64,000 nucleotides of DNA, taken from JAFGSI01 sp041287425 (GTDB lineage: Bacteria > Chloroflexota > Anaerolineae > Anaerolineales > Villigracilaceae). Made by a program: the position numbers and the translations under genes. The stretch is from the NCBI GenBank assembly GCA_041287425.1, contig JBEULG010000027.1, positions 1 through 64,000 on the forward strand, read 5' to 3'. Shown here one piece after another: positions 26,164 through 36,406 of this stretch (the stretch's first letter is position 1; each line of letters begins with the position of its first letter). The notes below the pieces were generated by a model. The model was not told the DNA's origin, did not search any database, and was given only the letters and a program-made list of their open reading frames with translations.

Positions 26164-26738
26164 ACCCGCTCGACCTGGGCTTCCGCTCCACCCACTATTA
26201 TGCCCTCGACCTCAATGAGGGCAGGCTGCTCGTGGACTGCGGCTGGCCCGGCAAAATGGGCGAGTTCCTGGCCGTCTTCCGGCGCAAGGGGGTGGCCCCT
26301 CAATCCATCCGCTACGTGCTGGCCACCCACTTCCACATGGACCACGCCGGCCTGGTGCAGGAATTCAAAAACCTGGGCGCGACACTTCTCCTGATGCCCA
26401 GCCAGATTGGCTACCCTGAACAACTGGCCGATTTCCTGCGCCCCAAAAACAGCGGCTTCCTCGAAATCCAACCGGAGGGCAACCGGCTGCTCGAATTCCC
26501 CGAAAGCCGCGCCTTTCTGGCCGGCCTCGGCCTGGCGGGGGAAATTCTCCCCACCCCCGCCCACAGCCCCGACCACGTGAGCCTCGTCCTCGACAACGGC
26601 TGGGCCTTCACCGGCGACCTGCCGCCCCACACTCTGATAGACCCCGCCCAGCCCGAATTGCGGGCCAGTTGGGAGAGAATCTTTGCGCGCCGACCCACCT
26701 GCCTCTATCCCGCCCACGGGAATCCGGTAAAGGTGTAG
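26160..26738 (+). CDS. Metallo-beta-lactamase fold hydrolase
   Basis: 192 residues with THFHMDHAGLV (HxHxDH) near residue 57, the later His in TPAHSPDHVSLV, the Asp in FTGDLPP and a last His in YPAHGNPVKV, so both metal sites look complete. It is shorter than glyoxalase II and lacks its C-terminal domain. It starts inside the stop codon of the LmbE-like gene. Substrate unknown. Confidence 0.85.
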   Translation: MNPLDLGFRSTHYYALDLNEGRLLVDCGWPGKMGEFLAVFRRKGVAPQSIRYVLATHFHMDHAGLVQEFKNLGATLLLMPSQIGYPEQLADFLRPKNSGFLEIQPEGNRLLEFPESRAFLAGLGLAGEILPTPAHSPDHVSLVLDNGWAFTGDLPPHTLIDPAQPELRASWERIFARRPTCLYPAHGNPVKV

Positions 26739-26818
26739 AAAAAGAAAAACGAACCGCGGCGCAAATCTCCACTTTGCGCAGGCAAATCCCACATTTCTCA
26801 AACAGATTTGAGGCTGAT

Positions 26819-28003
26819 ATGACCGACTGGTTTTCCGAAGCCAACTCCCTATTTGAATACACGCAATCCTTGCGGCGCGATTTCCACATGCACCCTGAAC
26901 TGGGCTTCCAGGAGAAGCGCACAGCCGGAATCGTCGCCAGGGAATTGAGCGCCCTCGGCCTGAACGTCCAAACCGGCGTGGCCGAGACCGGCGTCGTCGC
27001 CCTGCTGGAGGGCGGTCAGCCCGGCCCGGTCGTGCTGGTGCGCGCCGACATGGATGCCTTGCCCATCAACGAAGAGACCGGCGCCCCCTACGCCTCCCAA
27101 ACCCCCGGCGTGATGCACGCCTGCGGCCATGACGGCCACACCGCCATCCTGCTGACGGTCGCCAGACTGCTGCACGCCCATCGCGCCGACCTGGCCGGGA
27201 CCGTCAAACTGGTCTTTCAGCCCGCCGAGGAGGGCCTGGGCGGCGCGGCCCGCATGGTCGAGGCGGGCGTGCTCGAAAATCCGCGCCCGGCTGTGACCCT
27301 GGCCCTGCATCTGTGGAACGACCAGCCGCTCGGTTGGATCGGCGTCGCCCGCGGGGCCGCCATGGCCGGGGCCGAAATCTTCAAGGTCAAGGTGCGCGGC
27401 AAGGGCGGCCACGGCGCCGCCCCGCATCAGACTCACGACCCCGTCCTGGCCGCCAGCCAGATCGTCAACGCCCTGCAGACCATCGTCGCCCGCAACATCG
27501 CGCCCCTGCAATCGGCCGTGGTCAGCGTCTGCACCATCCACGGCGGCGAGGCCTTCAACATCATCCCGCAGCAGGTCGAACTGAGCGGCACGATTCGTAC
27601 CTTCGAACCGGAGGTGCGCGAAAAGGTGCTCGAACGCTTCGAAATCATCACCTACGGCCTGGCCGAGACCTTCGGCTGCACGGCCGAGATCGAGTTGACC
27701 CGCCTGACGCCGGCCGTCATCAACGACGCCGCCAGCGCAGCGCGGGTCGAGGCGGTTGCCCGCCGCCTCTTCCCCGACGCCAATATCGACACCGCCCACA
27801 ACATCACCATGGGCTCAGAAGACATGGCTTTCATGATGGAGAAAGTCCCCGGCTGCTTCTTCTTCGTCGGCTCGGCCAACAAGGAAAAGAACCTGGATGC
27901 CGGCCATCACCACCCCTGCTTCGACTTCGACGAGCAGGCCCTGCCACGCGCCGCGGCGCTGATGGCGGCTGTGGTGGCCGACCTGCTGAAAAAACCGGCC
28001 TGA
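26819..28003 (+). CDS. M20 family amidohydrolase (N-acyl amino acid type)
   Basis: 394 residues. RRDFHMHPELGFQE near the N-terminus, HACGHDGHTAILL, VFQPAEEGLGGA and GKGGHGAAPH mark the M20D (hippurate/N-acyl-L-amino acid amidohydrolase) branch; Cys-His and Glu-Glu metal ligands are present. It releases free amino acids from N-acyl or indole-amide conjugates in the cytoplasm. The ATG before TDWFSEANSL is chosen from homology; TTTGAGGCTGAT upstream is a weak site. An 80-nt gap separates it from the MBL gene. Confidence 0.9.
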   Translation: MTDWFSEANSLFEYTQSLRRDFHMHPELGFQEKRTAGIVARELSALGLNVQTGVAETGVVALLEGGQPGPVVLVRADMDALPINEETGAPYASQTPGVMHACGHDGHTAILLTVARLLHAHRADLAGTVKLVFQPAEEGLGGAARMVEAGVLENPRPAVTLALHLWNDQPLGWIGVARGAAMAGAEIFKVKVRGKGGHGAAPHQTHDPVLAASQIVNALQTIVARNIAPLQSAVVSVCTIHGGEAFNIIPQQVELSGTIRTFEPEVREKVLERFEIITYGLAETFGCTAEIELTRLTPAVINDAASAARVEAVARRLFPDANIDTAHNITMGSEDMAFMMEKVPGCFFFVGSANKEKNLDAGHHHPCFDFDEQALPRAAALMAAVVADLLKKPA

Positions 28004-28160
28004 CGAGCGCCCGTCGCCCGACCGGCTTCGCTTTCCTCCCGGCCGCTTGACCGCCTTCTAGCCGGAACATTCCGCTCCGCCCTTGACCTCGCTGCCCGTT
28101 TGATTTATCATCATTCGGCCTCTTTTTGTCAGAATTGGCATCTAACTTGCAGGAGACTCC

Positions 28161-29954
28161 ATGCCACCCAAAGTCATCAACGATTTTTCTATCACCATCG
28201 GCACCATCAACGGTTCCGGCTCGCAGACCGCCAACGTGACGCTGCTGCGAGCGCTGTTCAAGATGGGCATTCCGGTTTCGGGCAAAAACCTGTTCCCCTC
28301 CAACATTCAGGGACTGCCCACCTGGTACACCATCCGGGTCAACAAAGATGGCTTCACCGCCCGCCGCGACGAACACGAAATCGTCGTCGCCATGAACCCC
28401 ACCACCTTCAGCCGCGACCTGGCCGAGGTCCTGCCGGGCGGGGCCTTTTTCTACGCCGACGACATCAAACTGCCCATCGAACGCAAAGACATCACCGTCT
28501 ATCCCATGCCGGTCAAGGCGCTGGCGCGCGCCGCGGATGTCACCCCCAACCTGCGCGACTACATCGCCAACATGGTCTATGTGGGCGTGCTGGCCCAAAT
28601 CCTGGGCATCGAACTGGAAAAAATCGAACAGGCGCTCTCCTTCCACTTCAAGGGGAAAGAGGCGCCCATTAAGTCGAATATGGGCGTCATCCAGGCTGCC
28701 TTCGACTGGGCCGCTCAAAACCTGACGAAATCGGACCCCTACGCGATCGAACCGATGGACGCCACCGCCGGCTACATCATGACCGACGGCAACACCGCCG
28801 CGGCGCTGGGCGCCATCTACGGCGGCGTGCAGTTTGCCGCCTGGTACCCCATCACGCCGGCCTCCTCGCTGGCCGAGGCGCTCAACGTGTACCTGCCGAA
28901 ACTGCGCAAGACTGCCGACGGCAAGCAAACCTACGCCGTCCTGCAGGCCGAGGACGAACTGGCCGCCATCGGCATGGCCGTCGGCGCCGGCTGGGCCGGC
29001 CTGCGGGCGATGACCTCCACCTCCGGGCCGGGCATCAGCCTGATGACCGAGTACGCCGGCCTGGCTTACTTTGCCGAAGTGCCGATCGTCGTCTGGGATG
29101 TCCAGCGCGTCGGCCCCTCGACCGGCCTGCCCACCCGCACCGCCCAGGGCGACCTGACCCAGGTCTATTTCCTCGGCCACGGCGACACCAATCAGGTCAT
29201 GCTCCTGCCTGGCTCGGTCCAGGAATGCTTCGAGTTCGGCTGGAAGGCCTTCGACCTGGCAGAACGCCTGCAGATGCCGGTCTTCGTCATGTCAGACCTC
29301 GACCTGGGCATGAATCAGTGGATGAGCAAGCCCTTCGAGTACCCCGACGCCCCCATGGACCGCGGCAAGGTGCTGTGGGAAGAAGATTTGGAAAAATTGA
29401 ACGGCATCTGGGCGCGCTACAAAGACGTGGACGGCGACGGCATCCCCTACCGCACCGTGCCCGGCAACCGTCACCCGGCAGCGGCCTATTTCACCCGCGG
29501 CACCGGTCATGACGAGAACGCCCGTTACTCGGAAGAACCGGACAACTGGGAATCCAACCTGGCCCGCCTGAAAAAGAAGTACGAGACCGCCCGCCGTCTG
29601 GTGCCGCCGCCCGTCATCGAGACGACCGAGGGCGCCCACGTCGGTCTCATCGCCTTCGGCTCCTCAAGTCCGGCGGTGGAGGAAGCGCGGGTCTTGTTGA
29701 CCCAGGAGGCGGGTCTGAAAACCGACTTCCTGCGCCTGCGCGCCCTGCCCTGCACCCCGGCCGTCCGGCAGTTCATCGAGAACCACGAGCGCGTCTACGT
29801 GGTCGAGTCCAACCGCGACGGCCAACTGCACCAGATTCTGACCGTCGCTCTGCCCGACCAGGCGACCAAACTGCGCTCGGCCTGTCACACCGACGGCCTG
29901 CCGCTGACCGCCCGCTGGGTCAAACAAGCCATCCTCGCTCAGGAGGTGAAATGA
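28161..29954 (+). CDS. korA: 2-oxoacid:ferredoxin oxidoreductase, fused gamma-alpha subunit
   Basis: 597 residues: gamma domain (about 1-190, GTINGSGSQTANVTLLRAL) fused to the alpha/pyrimidine-binding domain (YPITPASSLAEALN near 235; TSTSGPGISLMTEYAGLAY). With the beta subunit it oxidises a 2-oxoacid, probably 2-oxoglutarate, to the acyl-CoA and reduced ferredoxin. TGCAGGAGACTCC precedes the ATG. It overlaps korB. Branched-chain or other 2-oxoacids are possible substrates. Confidence 0.92.
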   Translation: MPPKVINDFSITIGTINGSGSQTANVTLLRALFKMGIPVSGKNLFPSNIQGLPTWYTIRVNKDGFTARRDEHEIVVAMNPTTFSRDLAEVLPGGAFFYADDIKLPIERKDITVYPMPVKALARAADVTPNLRDYIANMVYVGVLAQILGIELEKIEQALSFHFKGKEAPIKSNMGVIQAAFDWAAQNLTKSDPYAIEPMDATAGYIMTDGNTAAALGAIYGGVQFAAWYPITPASSLAEALNVYLPKLRKTADGKQTYAVLQAEDELAAIGMAVGAGWAGLRAMTSTSGPGISLMTEYAGLAYFAEVPIVVWDVQRVGPSTGLPTRTAQGDLTQVYFLGHGDTNQVMLLPGSVQECFEFGWKAFDLAERLQMPVFVMSDLDLGMNQWMSKPFEYPDAPMDRGKVLWEEDLEKLNGIWARYKDVDGDGIPYRTVPGNRHPAAAYFTRGTGHDENARYSEEPDNWESNLARLKKKYETARRLVPPPVIETTEGAHVGLIAFGSSSPAVEEARVLLTQEAGLKTDFLRLRALPCTPAVRQFIENHERVYVVESNRDGQLHQILTVALPDQATKLRSACHTDGLPLTARWVKQAILAQEVK

Positions 29955-30994
29955 TGGCTACCCCTGCCGCCGCGCAAACCAACAAAGCCGGCCTGACCAA
30001 ACTCGATTACAAAGGCGCGCCCAGCACGCTCTGCCAGGGCTGCGGCCACAATTCGATTGCCAGCCAAATCATCGCCGCCTGCTACGAAATGGACATCGTC
30101 CCCGAAAAGGTGATGAAATTCAGCGGCATTGGCTGCTCATCGAAGAGTCCCACCTATTTCCTCAACCGCTCGTTCGGCTTCAACGGCCTGCACGGACGGA
30201 TGCCCCCCCTGGCGACCGGCGCCATCTTCGCCGACCTCTCGGTGCGCGCCCTGGGCGTCTCCGGCGACGGCGACACGGCCTCCATCGGCATGGGCGGCTT
30301 CAAGCACGCCGTGCGCCGCAACGTGCCGATGATTTACATCGTCGAGAACAACGGCGTCTACGGCCTGACCAAGGGCCAATTCTCGGCCACCGCCGAGGAA
30401 GGGTTGCAGCTCAAGCACCAGGGCGTCAACCAGTACATGCCGGTGGACATCTGCCTGGAAGCCCTGGCCGCCCAGGCGACTTTCGTCGCCCGTTCCTTCG
30501 CCGGCGACCCGAAACAGGTCAAGGAACTCATCAAAGTCGCTTTCGCCCACAAGGGCATCGCCGTGCTCGACATCATCAGCCCGTGCGTCACCTTCAACAA
30601 TCAGGAAAATGCCTTTCATTCCTACACCTGGGGCAAAGACCACGAGGCCCCGCTCCATGAAATCGCCTTCGTCCCCAAACTGGCCGAAATCCAACTGGAG
30701 GACGAGTTCGAGGAAGGCAGCGTCCGCGAAGTGACCATGCACGATGGCTCGACCGTCATCCTGAAGAAACTCGAAAAAGATTACGACCCGACCGACCGGG
30801 CGCGCGCCTTCCAGGTGCTGGAGGAAGCCCAAAAGAACAACTGGCTGCTGACCGGCCTCATCTACATTGACCCGAACAAGCCAACCCTGACCGAAATGCA
30901 CCATCTGCCCGAAACGCCGCTCAACCGCCTGAGCGAAGCCGACCTGCGGCCAAAGCGCGAGACGCTCGAGCAAATCAACGCCATGATGTTCTAG
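29951..30994 (+). CDS. korB: 2-oxoacid:ferredoxin oxidoreductase beta subunit
   Basis: 347 residues; the thiamine diphosphate-binding subunit. CQGCGHNSIASQI and SGIGCSSKSPTYF give the cluster-proximal cysteines, and VSGDGDTASIGMGG with IVENNGVYGLTKGQ is the TPP-Mg motif. Its ATG overlaps the korA stop and AGGAGGTGAA lies just upstream. A hairpin follows the stop. Confidence 0.93.
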   Translation: MMATPAAAQTNKAGLTKLDYKGAPSTLCQGCGHNSIASQIIAACYEMDIVPEKVMKFSGIGCSSKSPTYFLNRSFGFNGLHGRMPPLATGAIFADLSVRALGVSGDGDTASIGMGGFKHAVRRNVPMIYIVENNGVYGLTKGQFSATAEEGLQLKHQGVNQYMPVDICLEALAAQATFVARSFAGDPKQVKELIKVAFAHKGIAVLDIISPCVTFNNQENAFHSYTWGKDHEAPLHEIAFVPKLAEIQLEDEFEEGSVREVTMHDGSTVILKKLEKDYDPTDRARAFQVLEEAQKNNWLLTGLIYIDPNKPTLTEMHHLPETPLNRLSEADLRPKRETLEQINAMMF

Positions 30995-31017
30995 CGCCGC
31001 CGCACCCAGCGTCGTGT

Positions 31018-31050
31018 AAGGACCCGTTTCCTGGGAGGGAACGGGTCCTT
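31018..31050. terminator. 14-bp hairpin after korB
   Basis: AAGGACCCGTTTCC pairs with GGGAACGGGTCCTT (one G-T pair) around a 5-nt loop. It follows korB and ends only 7 nt before the arfB -10 box. No T run follows. Confidence 0.6.
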
Positions 31051-31057
31051 ATGGTAG

Positions 31058-31063
31058 TAAAAT
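31058..31063 (+). promoter_or_regulatory. -10 box of arfB, leaderless
   Basis: TAAAAT, 6 nt before the ATG of arfB with no ribosome binding site in the gap ATCTTC. Confidence 0.55.
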
Positions 31064-31069
31064 ATCTTC

Positions 31070-31489
31070 ATGCTGCCCACCCCGCTCCTCGCCATCCGCG
31101 AAGACGAAATCGTCTTCGACTTCATTCGCGCCGCCGGCCCCGGCGGACAGAACGTCAACAAAGTCGCCAGCGCCGTCCAGTTGCGCTTCGACGTGCGCAA
31201 TTCGCCATCGCTGCCGGAGGAGGTCAAGGAGCGACTGATTCGCCTGGGCGGCAGAAGGGTGACCGGCGACGGCCTCCTCATCATCGTAGCCAGGCGCTAC
31301 CGCACCCAGGAACAAAACCGCGCCGAGGCGCTGCGCCGCCTGAACGACCTGATTCGACGGGCCGCGCAGCCCACCAGGCCGCGCCGTCCCACCCGACCGA
31401 GCGCGGCCGCCCGCGCCCGCCGGCTGGCGGCCAAGAAGCGCCGCGCCGCCGTCAAGCGCCTGCGCCAGATGAAATCAGAGGAAGAATAG
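31070..31489 (+). CDS. arfB: Ribosome-rescue peptidyl-tRNA hydrolase ArfB (class-I release-factor-like)
   Basis: 139 residues. FIRAAGPGGQNVNKVASAVQ contains the GGQ that enters the peptidyl-transferase centre; the Lys/Arg-rich tail (ARARRLAAKKRRAAVKRLRQ) is the segment that ArfB/YaeJ threads into the empty mRNA channel. It rescues ribosomes stalled without a stop codon. Length and architecture match the family. Confidence 0.93.
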   Translation: MLPTPLLAIREDEIVFDFIRAAGPGGQNVNKVASAVQLRFDVRNSPSLPEEVKERLIRLGGRRVTGDGLLIIVARRYRTQEQNRAEALRRLNDLIRRAAQPTRPRRPTRPSAAARARRLAAKKRRAAVKRLRQMKSEEE

Positions 31490-31574
31490 CCCGCCGATAT
31501 ATCTTGGGCAATGCGAGGCCGCCAACCTGCGGCCTGGCGGGTTTCACCAAAAATTTGGAGCGAGGATAACCACG

Positions 31575-32447
31575 ATGAAACACGCTTCCCTGACCGGCAT
31601 CCTGGCCGGCCTGAGCGCCACCGCCATTTGGGGCGGCATGTACGTGGTCAGCAAGGCGGTCATGGCCGTCATCCCGCCCTTCTCGCTCATCTTTTTGCGG
31701 CTGACGCTGGGCATGCTCAGCCTGGCGCTCGTGCTGCCGACTCGCAAAGCGCGGAGAATCACCGCTCGTCAGTTTCGCGACATCTTCCTGGCCGGGCTGG
31801 TCGGCTATGGGGTTTCACTCGGTTTTCAATTCGTCGGCACGAATCTCTCGACGGCGGCCAACGGCGCCCTGGTCACTTCGGCTACCCCGGCCTTTGTCCT
31901 GCTCTTTGCGGCGCTGATTCTGAAAGAAAGAATCAGCCTCCGCCGCCTGCTGGCGCTGATTTTGGCGACTGTGGGCGTCCTGGCCGTCATCGACCCGCGC
32001 GCCGCCCAACTGTCGCCGCAACTCTTCTGGGGCAACCTGAGCCTGGTCGCCGCGGCGCTGACCTGGGCGCTGTACTCGGTGCTGGTGCGCCGCGCCACCC
32101 GCGCCGTGGATGTCCTGACCACCAGCCTGATCGCCTTTGCTGGCGGGCTGCCCGTCTGCCTGCCGTTGGGAATTTGGGAGGCGGCGGTCATCGGCTATGG
32201 GGCAATCACGCCGGGGGTCATCGCCGGGGTACTCTTTCTGGGAATCATCTCCACCGCCCTGGCCATGTTTCTGTGGAACACCGCATTCGCCCGCCTGGAA
32301 GCAGGCGTGGCCGCCCTGACCTTCTTTGCCCAGCCGGTGGTGGGAGCGGCGCTGGGAGCCATTTTCCTGGGAGACAAAATCACCCCCCTCTTTCTGGCAG
32401 GGGGTGCGCTGATTGCCGCCGGCCTGGTGATTGCCAGCCGGGAATGA
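31575..32447 (+). CDS. EamA/DMT superfamily permease
   Basis: 290 residues with ten predicted helices in two EamA repeats (ATAIWGGMYVVSKAVM and LTWALYSVLVRRATR; closing block FFAQPVVGAALGAIFLGD). Such proteins export amino acids, nucleosides or other metabolites; the substrate cannot be read from the sequence. GAGCGAGGATAACCACG precedes the ATG. Its stop is one base from the stop of the convergent pyk gene. Confidence 0.9.
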   Translation: MKHASLTGILAGLSATAIWGGMYVVSKAVMAVIPPFSLIFLRLTLGMLSLALVLPTRKARRITARQFRDIFLAGLVGYGVSLGFQFVGTNLSTAANGALVTSATPAFVLLFAALILKERISLRRLLALILATVGVLAVIDPRAAQLSPQLFWGNLSLVAAALTWALYSVLVRRATRAVDVLTTSLIAFAGGLPVCLPLGIWEAAVIGYGAITPGVIAGVLFLGIISTALAMFLWNTAFARLEAGVAALTFFAQPVVGAALGAIFLGDKITPLFLAGGALIAAGLVIASRE

Positions 32448-32448
32448 T

Positions 32449-33873
<1,425 letters not shown>

Positions 33874-33880
33874 AGCCCCC

Positions 33881-33886
33881 ATTATA
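33881..33886 (-). promoter_or_regulatory. -10 box of pyk, leaderless
   Basis: TATAAT on the minus strand, 7 nt before the preferred ATG. It starts 5 nt after a GC-rich hairpin that closes the upstream transcript. Confidence 0.65.
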
Positions 33887-33891
33887 ACCGC

Positions 33892-33917
33892 GCGAGGCGG
33901 CCGTTTGGCCGCCTCGC
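33892..33917. terminator. 11-bp GC hairpin between the CoA-transferase gene and pyk
   Basis: GCGAGGCGGCC and GGCCGCCTCGC around GTTT. Read on the minus strand it follows the CoA-transferase stop by about 30 nt and precedes the pyk promoter. No T tract. Confidence 0.6.
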
Positions 33918-33947
33918 CTCATGCTTCGGGAAATCCGCCTTGGCCGG

Positions 33948-35258
33948 CTAGAGCCAGCACAGTTCTTTGGCCTGCTTTTCGAGGTCGGCGCGGAAGTCGG
34001 GATGGGCGATATTGATTAACGCCCGGGCGCGCTGACGGATGGTCTTGCCATACAGGTCGGCGACGCCATATTCGGTCACCACGTAGTGGACATGGTTGCG
34101 ACTTGTGACCACGCCGGCACCCGGCTTGAGCATGGGAACGATTTTGCTGATGACCGTGCCGTCCTTCATCGTCGCCGTGGCCGGCATGGCAATCACAGGT
34201 ACGCCGCCTCTGGAACGCGAAGAGCCGTAGATGAAGTCCAGTTGGCCGCCGACGCCGCTGAAGAATTTGGGGCCGATGCTGTCGGCGCACACCTGGCCGG
34301 TCAAATCCACCTCGATAGCCGAGTTGATGGCCACCATGCGTTCATTTTGGGCAATCACGAATGGGTCGTTGATGTACTCCTGGCGGTGAAATTCACACAG
34401 GGGGTTGTCATCCACCCATTGATAGAGTTTCTGCGTGCCGAGAATGAAGCCGGCCACGATTTTTCCAGGATGGAGGGTCTTGCGGGCATTGTTGATGACG
34501 CCTTTTTCTACCAGTGGGATGACGCCGTCCGAGAACATTTCGGTGTGAATACCGAGGTCGTGCTTGTGGTCCAGGAAATTGAGAACCGCGTCGGGAATGG
34601 CGCCGATTCCCATCTGAAGGGTGGCCCCATCGGGAATCAGGTCGGCGATGTAACCGGCGATTTTCTGGCTGATTTGATCATCGCCTTCGCCGCCCATCGG
34701 CAATTCGGCAATGGGGTAATCGACCGGCACCATGTGGGTCAGGCGGCTGACATGGATGAACGAATCGCCCAGCGTGCGCGGCATCTGCTCGTTGACCTCG
34801 GCGATGATAATCTTGGCCGATTCGGCCGGCGACTTGGTCAAGCCAACCTCCACGCCCAGCGAGCAGAATCCGTGTTCATCCGGCGGCGAGACGTGAATCA
34901 TGGCCACATCCACCGGCAGGACCTTGTTCTTGAAAAGCAAGGTGAATTCCGAGAGCAGCACCGGTGTGAAATCGGCACGGCCCTCCCAAACCGCCTTGCG
35001 CACATTGGCGCTGATGAACATCGTGTTGACCCGCAGGTGGCCTTCCATCTCCGGCTTGACGTAATCGGCCGGGCCGACCGAAAGTGCCTGGCAAATTTCG
35101 ACGTTTTCTACTTGAGGAGCGTACTCTACCAAGGCCGCCAACAGTTTTTGCGGCACCGAGACATTGCCGGTCATGAACACACGATTGCCTGACTTGATTG
35201 TCCTTACCGCCTCTTCTGCCGTGCAGATGCGGGGTTTGTAGATGTTAATCCAGTCCAT
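33948..35258 (-). CDS. Acetyl-CoA hydrolase/4-hydroxybutyrate CoA-transferase family protein
   Basis: 436 residues with both family-I-like CoA-transferase domains: GNRVFMTGNVSVPQKLLAAL at the N-terminus, QMGIGAIPDAVLNFLDHK followed by the catalytic Glu in LGIHTEMFSDG, and FSGVGGQLDF near the end. It moves CoA between acetyl-CoA and a short acid or hydrolyses acyl-CoA. CTAAGGAGTCG precedes the ATG. It lies 10 nt after alanine dehydrogenase; together with pyk downstream and ornithine genes upstream this suggests amino-acid fermentation, which is an inference. Confidence 0.9.
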   Translation of the reverse strand: MDWINIYKPRICTAEEAVRTIKSGNRVFMTGNVSVPQKLLAALVEYAPQVENVEICQALSVGPADYVKPEMEGHLRVNTMFISANVRKAVWEGRADFTPVLLSEFTLLFKNKVLPVDVAMIHVSPPDEHGFCSLGVEVGLTKSPAESAKIIIAEVNEQMPRTLGDSFIHVSRLTHMVPVDYPIAELPMGGEGDDQISQKIAGYIADLIPDGATLQMGIGAIPDAVLNFLDHKHDLGIHTEMFSDGVIPLVEKGVINNARKTLHPGKIVAGFILGTQKLYQWVDDNPLCEFHRQEYINDPFVIAQNERMVAINSAIEVDLTGQVCADSIGPKFFSGVGGQLDFIYGSSRSRGGVPVIAMPATATMKDGTVISKIVPMLKPGAGVVTSRNHVHYVVTEYGVADLYGKTIRQRARALINIAHPDFRADLEKQAKELCWL

Positions 35259-35268
35259 AGTCGACTCC

Positions 35269-36345
35269 TTAGTGGGATAGGCGGGTAAGGTTGCGAAGTT
35301 CACCCTTGTAGGTGGTAACGCCGGCAGCCAGGGCCGGGTCTTCTGCAATGGCCTTATCCACACCCAGATTGGCAATTTCGAGAATGTAATCAATGGCAGC
35401 GTTGACAAAGCCGTTCGTCGCCGTGCGCGCCACAACGCCCGGCATATTGGGCACACAGTAATGAATGATGCCTTCGTCCACGTAAGTGGGATGGTCATGC
35501 GTAGTCGGGCGCGAGGTCTCCACACAGCCGCCCTGGTCAATGCTGATATCGATGATGACCGAGCGCGGTTTCATGCCGCGCACCAGGTCCCGCGAGACCA
35601 GCATGGGCGCCCGTTCACCCGGCACCAGCACCGCCCCGACCAGCACATCGGCAAACGAACAAACCCGCTCGATGTTGCGCTCAGTCGCCATCATCGTGAC
35701 CACATTCGGCGTGTGCTGCGAGAGCCGCGTCAGAGCATCCATGCTCTTGTCCAAGACGGTCACGTGGGCGCCGAGACCACAGAAAGCCCGCGCCGCGAAG
35801 GTGCCGACCACGCCGGCTCCCAGAATAACCACCTCGGCCGGCGGAACGCCCGGAATGCCTCCCAACAGCACGCCTTTGCCGCCAAAATTGTTCTGCAGCA
35901 GACGCGAGGCCACCTCCGCCGCCATTGCGCCGCCAATCTGACTAAACGGCCGCAAGACCGGCAGGGAGCCATCCGGCAACTCGATCTGCTCGTAAGCGAT
36001 GGAGGTCACTTTTTTCTTGAGCAGAAGGTCAATCTTATTCTGACGGGTCGAGGCGAGGTGTAGCAGCCCGGCAATGGTGCAGTCCGGTTGGAGCCATTCA
36101 AGTTCATCGTCCATCGGACGGCCAATTTTGAGCAAAAATTCTGCCCGTCCATAAACCTCTTCGACCGAATACACAATCCGAGCCCCGGCGCGTTCATATT
36201 CCTGGTCGGGGAATCCCGCCCCCATGCCGGCGTCATGCTCGATAAAGACGGTGTGACCGTTCTGACAGAGCAATTCGACGCCGGTCGGCGAGAGTCCGAC
36301 TCGGAACTCGAACGGCCTGCGCTCCTTTGGCACGCCTATATTCAT
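35269..36345 (-). CDS. ald: Alanine dehydrogenase
   Basis: 358 residues. IGVPKERRPFEFRVGLSP, with the substrate-binding Arg and later Lys (LLKIGRP), the Rossmann motif VVILGAGVVGTFAARAF, and the catalytic Asp region ISIDQGGCVETSRPTTHDHP identify Ald/PNT-type dehydrogenases, though the N-terminal sequence is somewhat divergent. It interconverts alanine with pyruvate, ammonia and NADH. It is followed within 10 nt by the CoA-transferase gene. Confidence 0.9.
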   Translation of the reverse strand: MNIGVPKERRPFEFRVGLSPTGVELLCQNGHTVFIEHDAGMGAGFPDQEYERAGARIVYSVEEVYGRAEFLLKIGRPMDDELEWLQPDCTIAGLLHLASTRQNKIDLLLKKKVTSIAYEQIELPDGSLPVLRPFSQIGGAMAAEVASRLLQNNFGGKGVLLGGIPGVPPAEVVILGAGVVGTFAARAFCGLGAHVTVLDKSMDALTRLSQHTPNVVTMMATERNIERVCSFADVLVGAVLVPGERAPMLVSRDLVRGMKPRSVIIDISIDQGGCVETSRPTTHDHPTYVDEGIIHYCVPNMPGVVARTATNGFVNAAIDYILEIANLGVDKAIAEDPALAAGVTTYKGELRNLTRLSH

Positions 36346-36406
36346 GGTTTGCCTACCTCCTCGTGAAAATCGGCCTCCGCCGCTCCTGGCAGAAGCCGTT
36401 CGATAA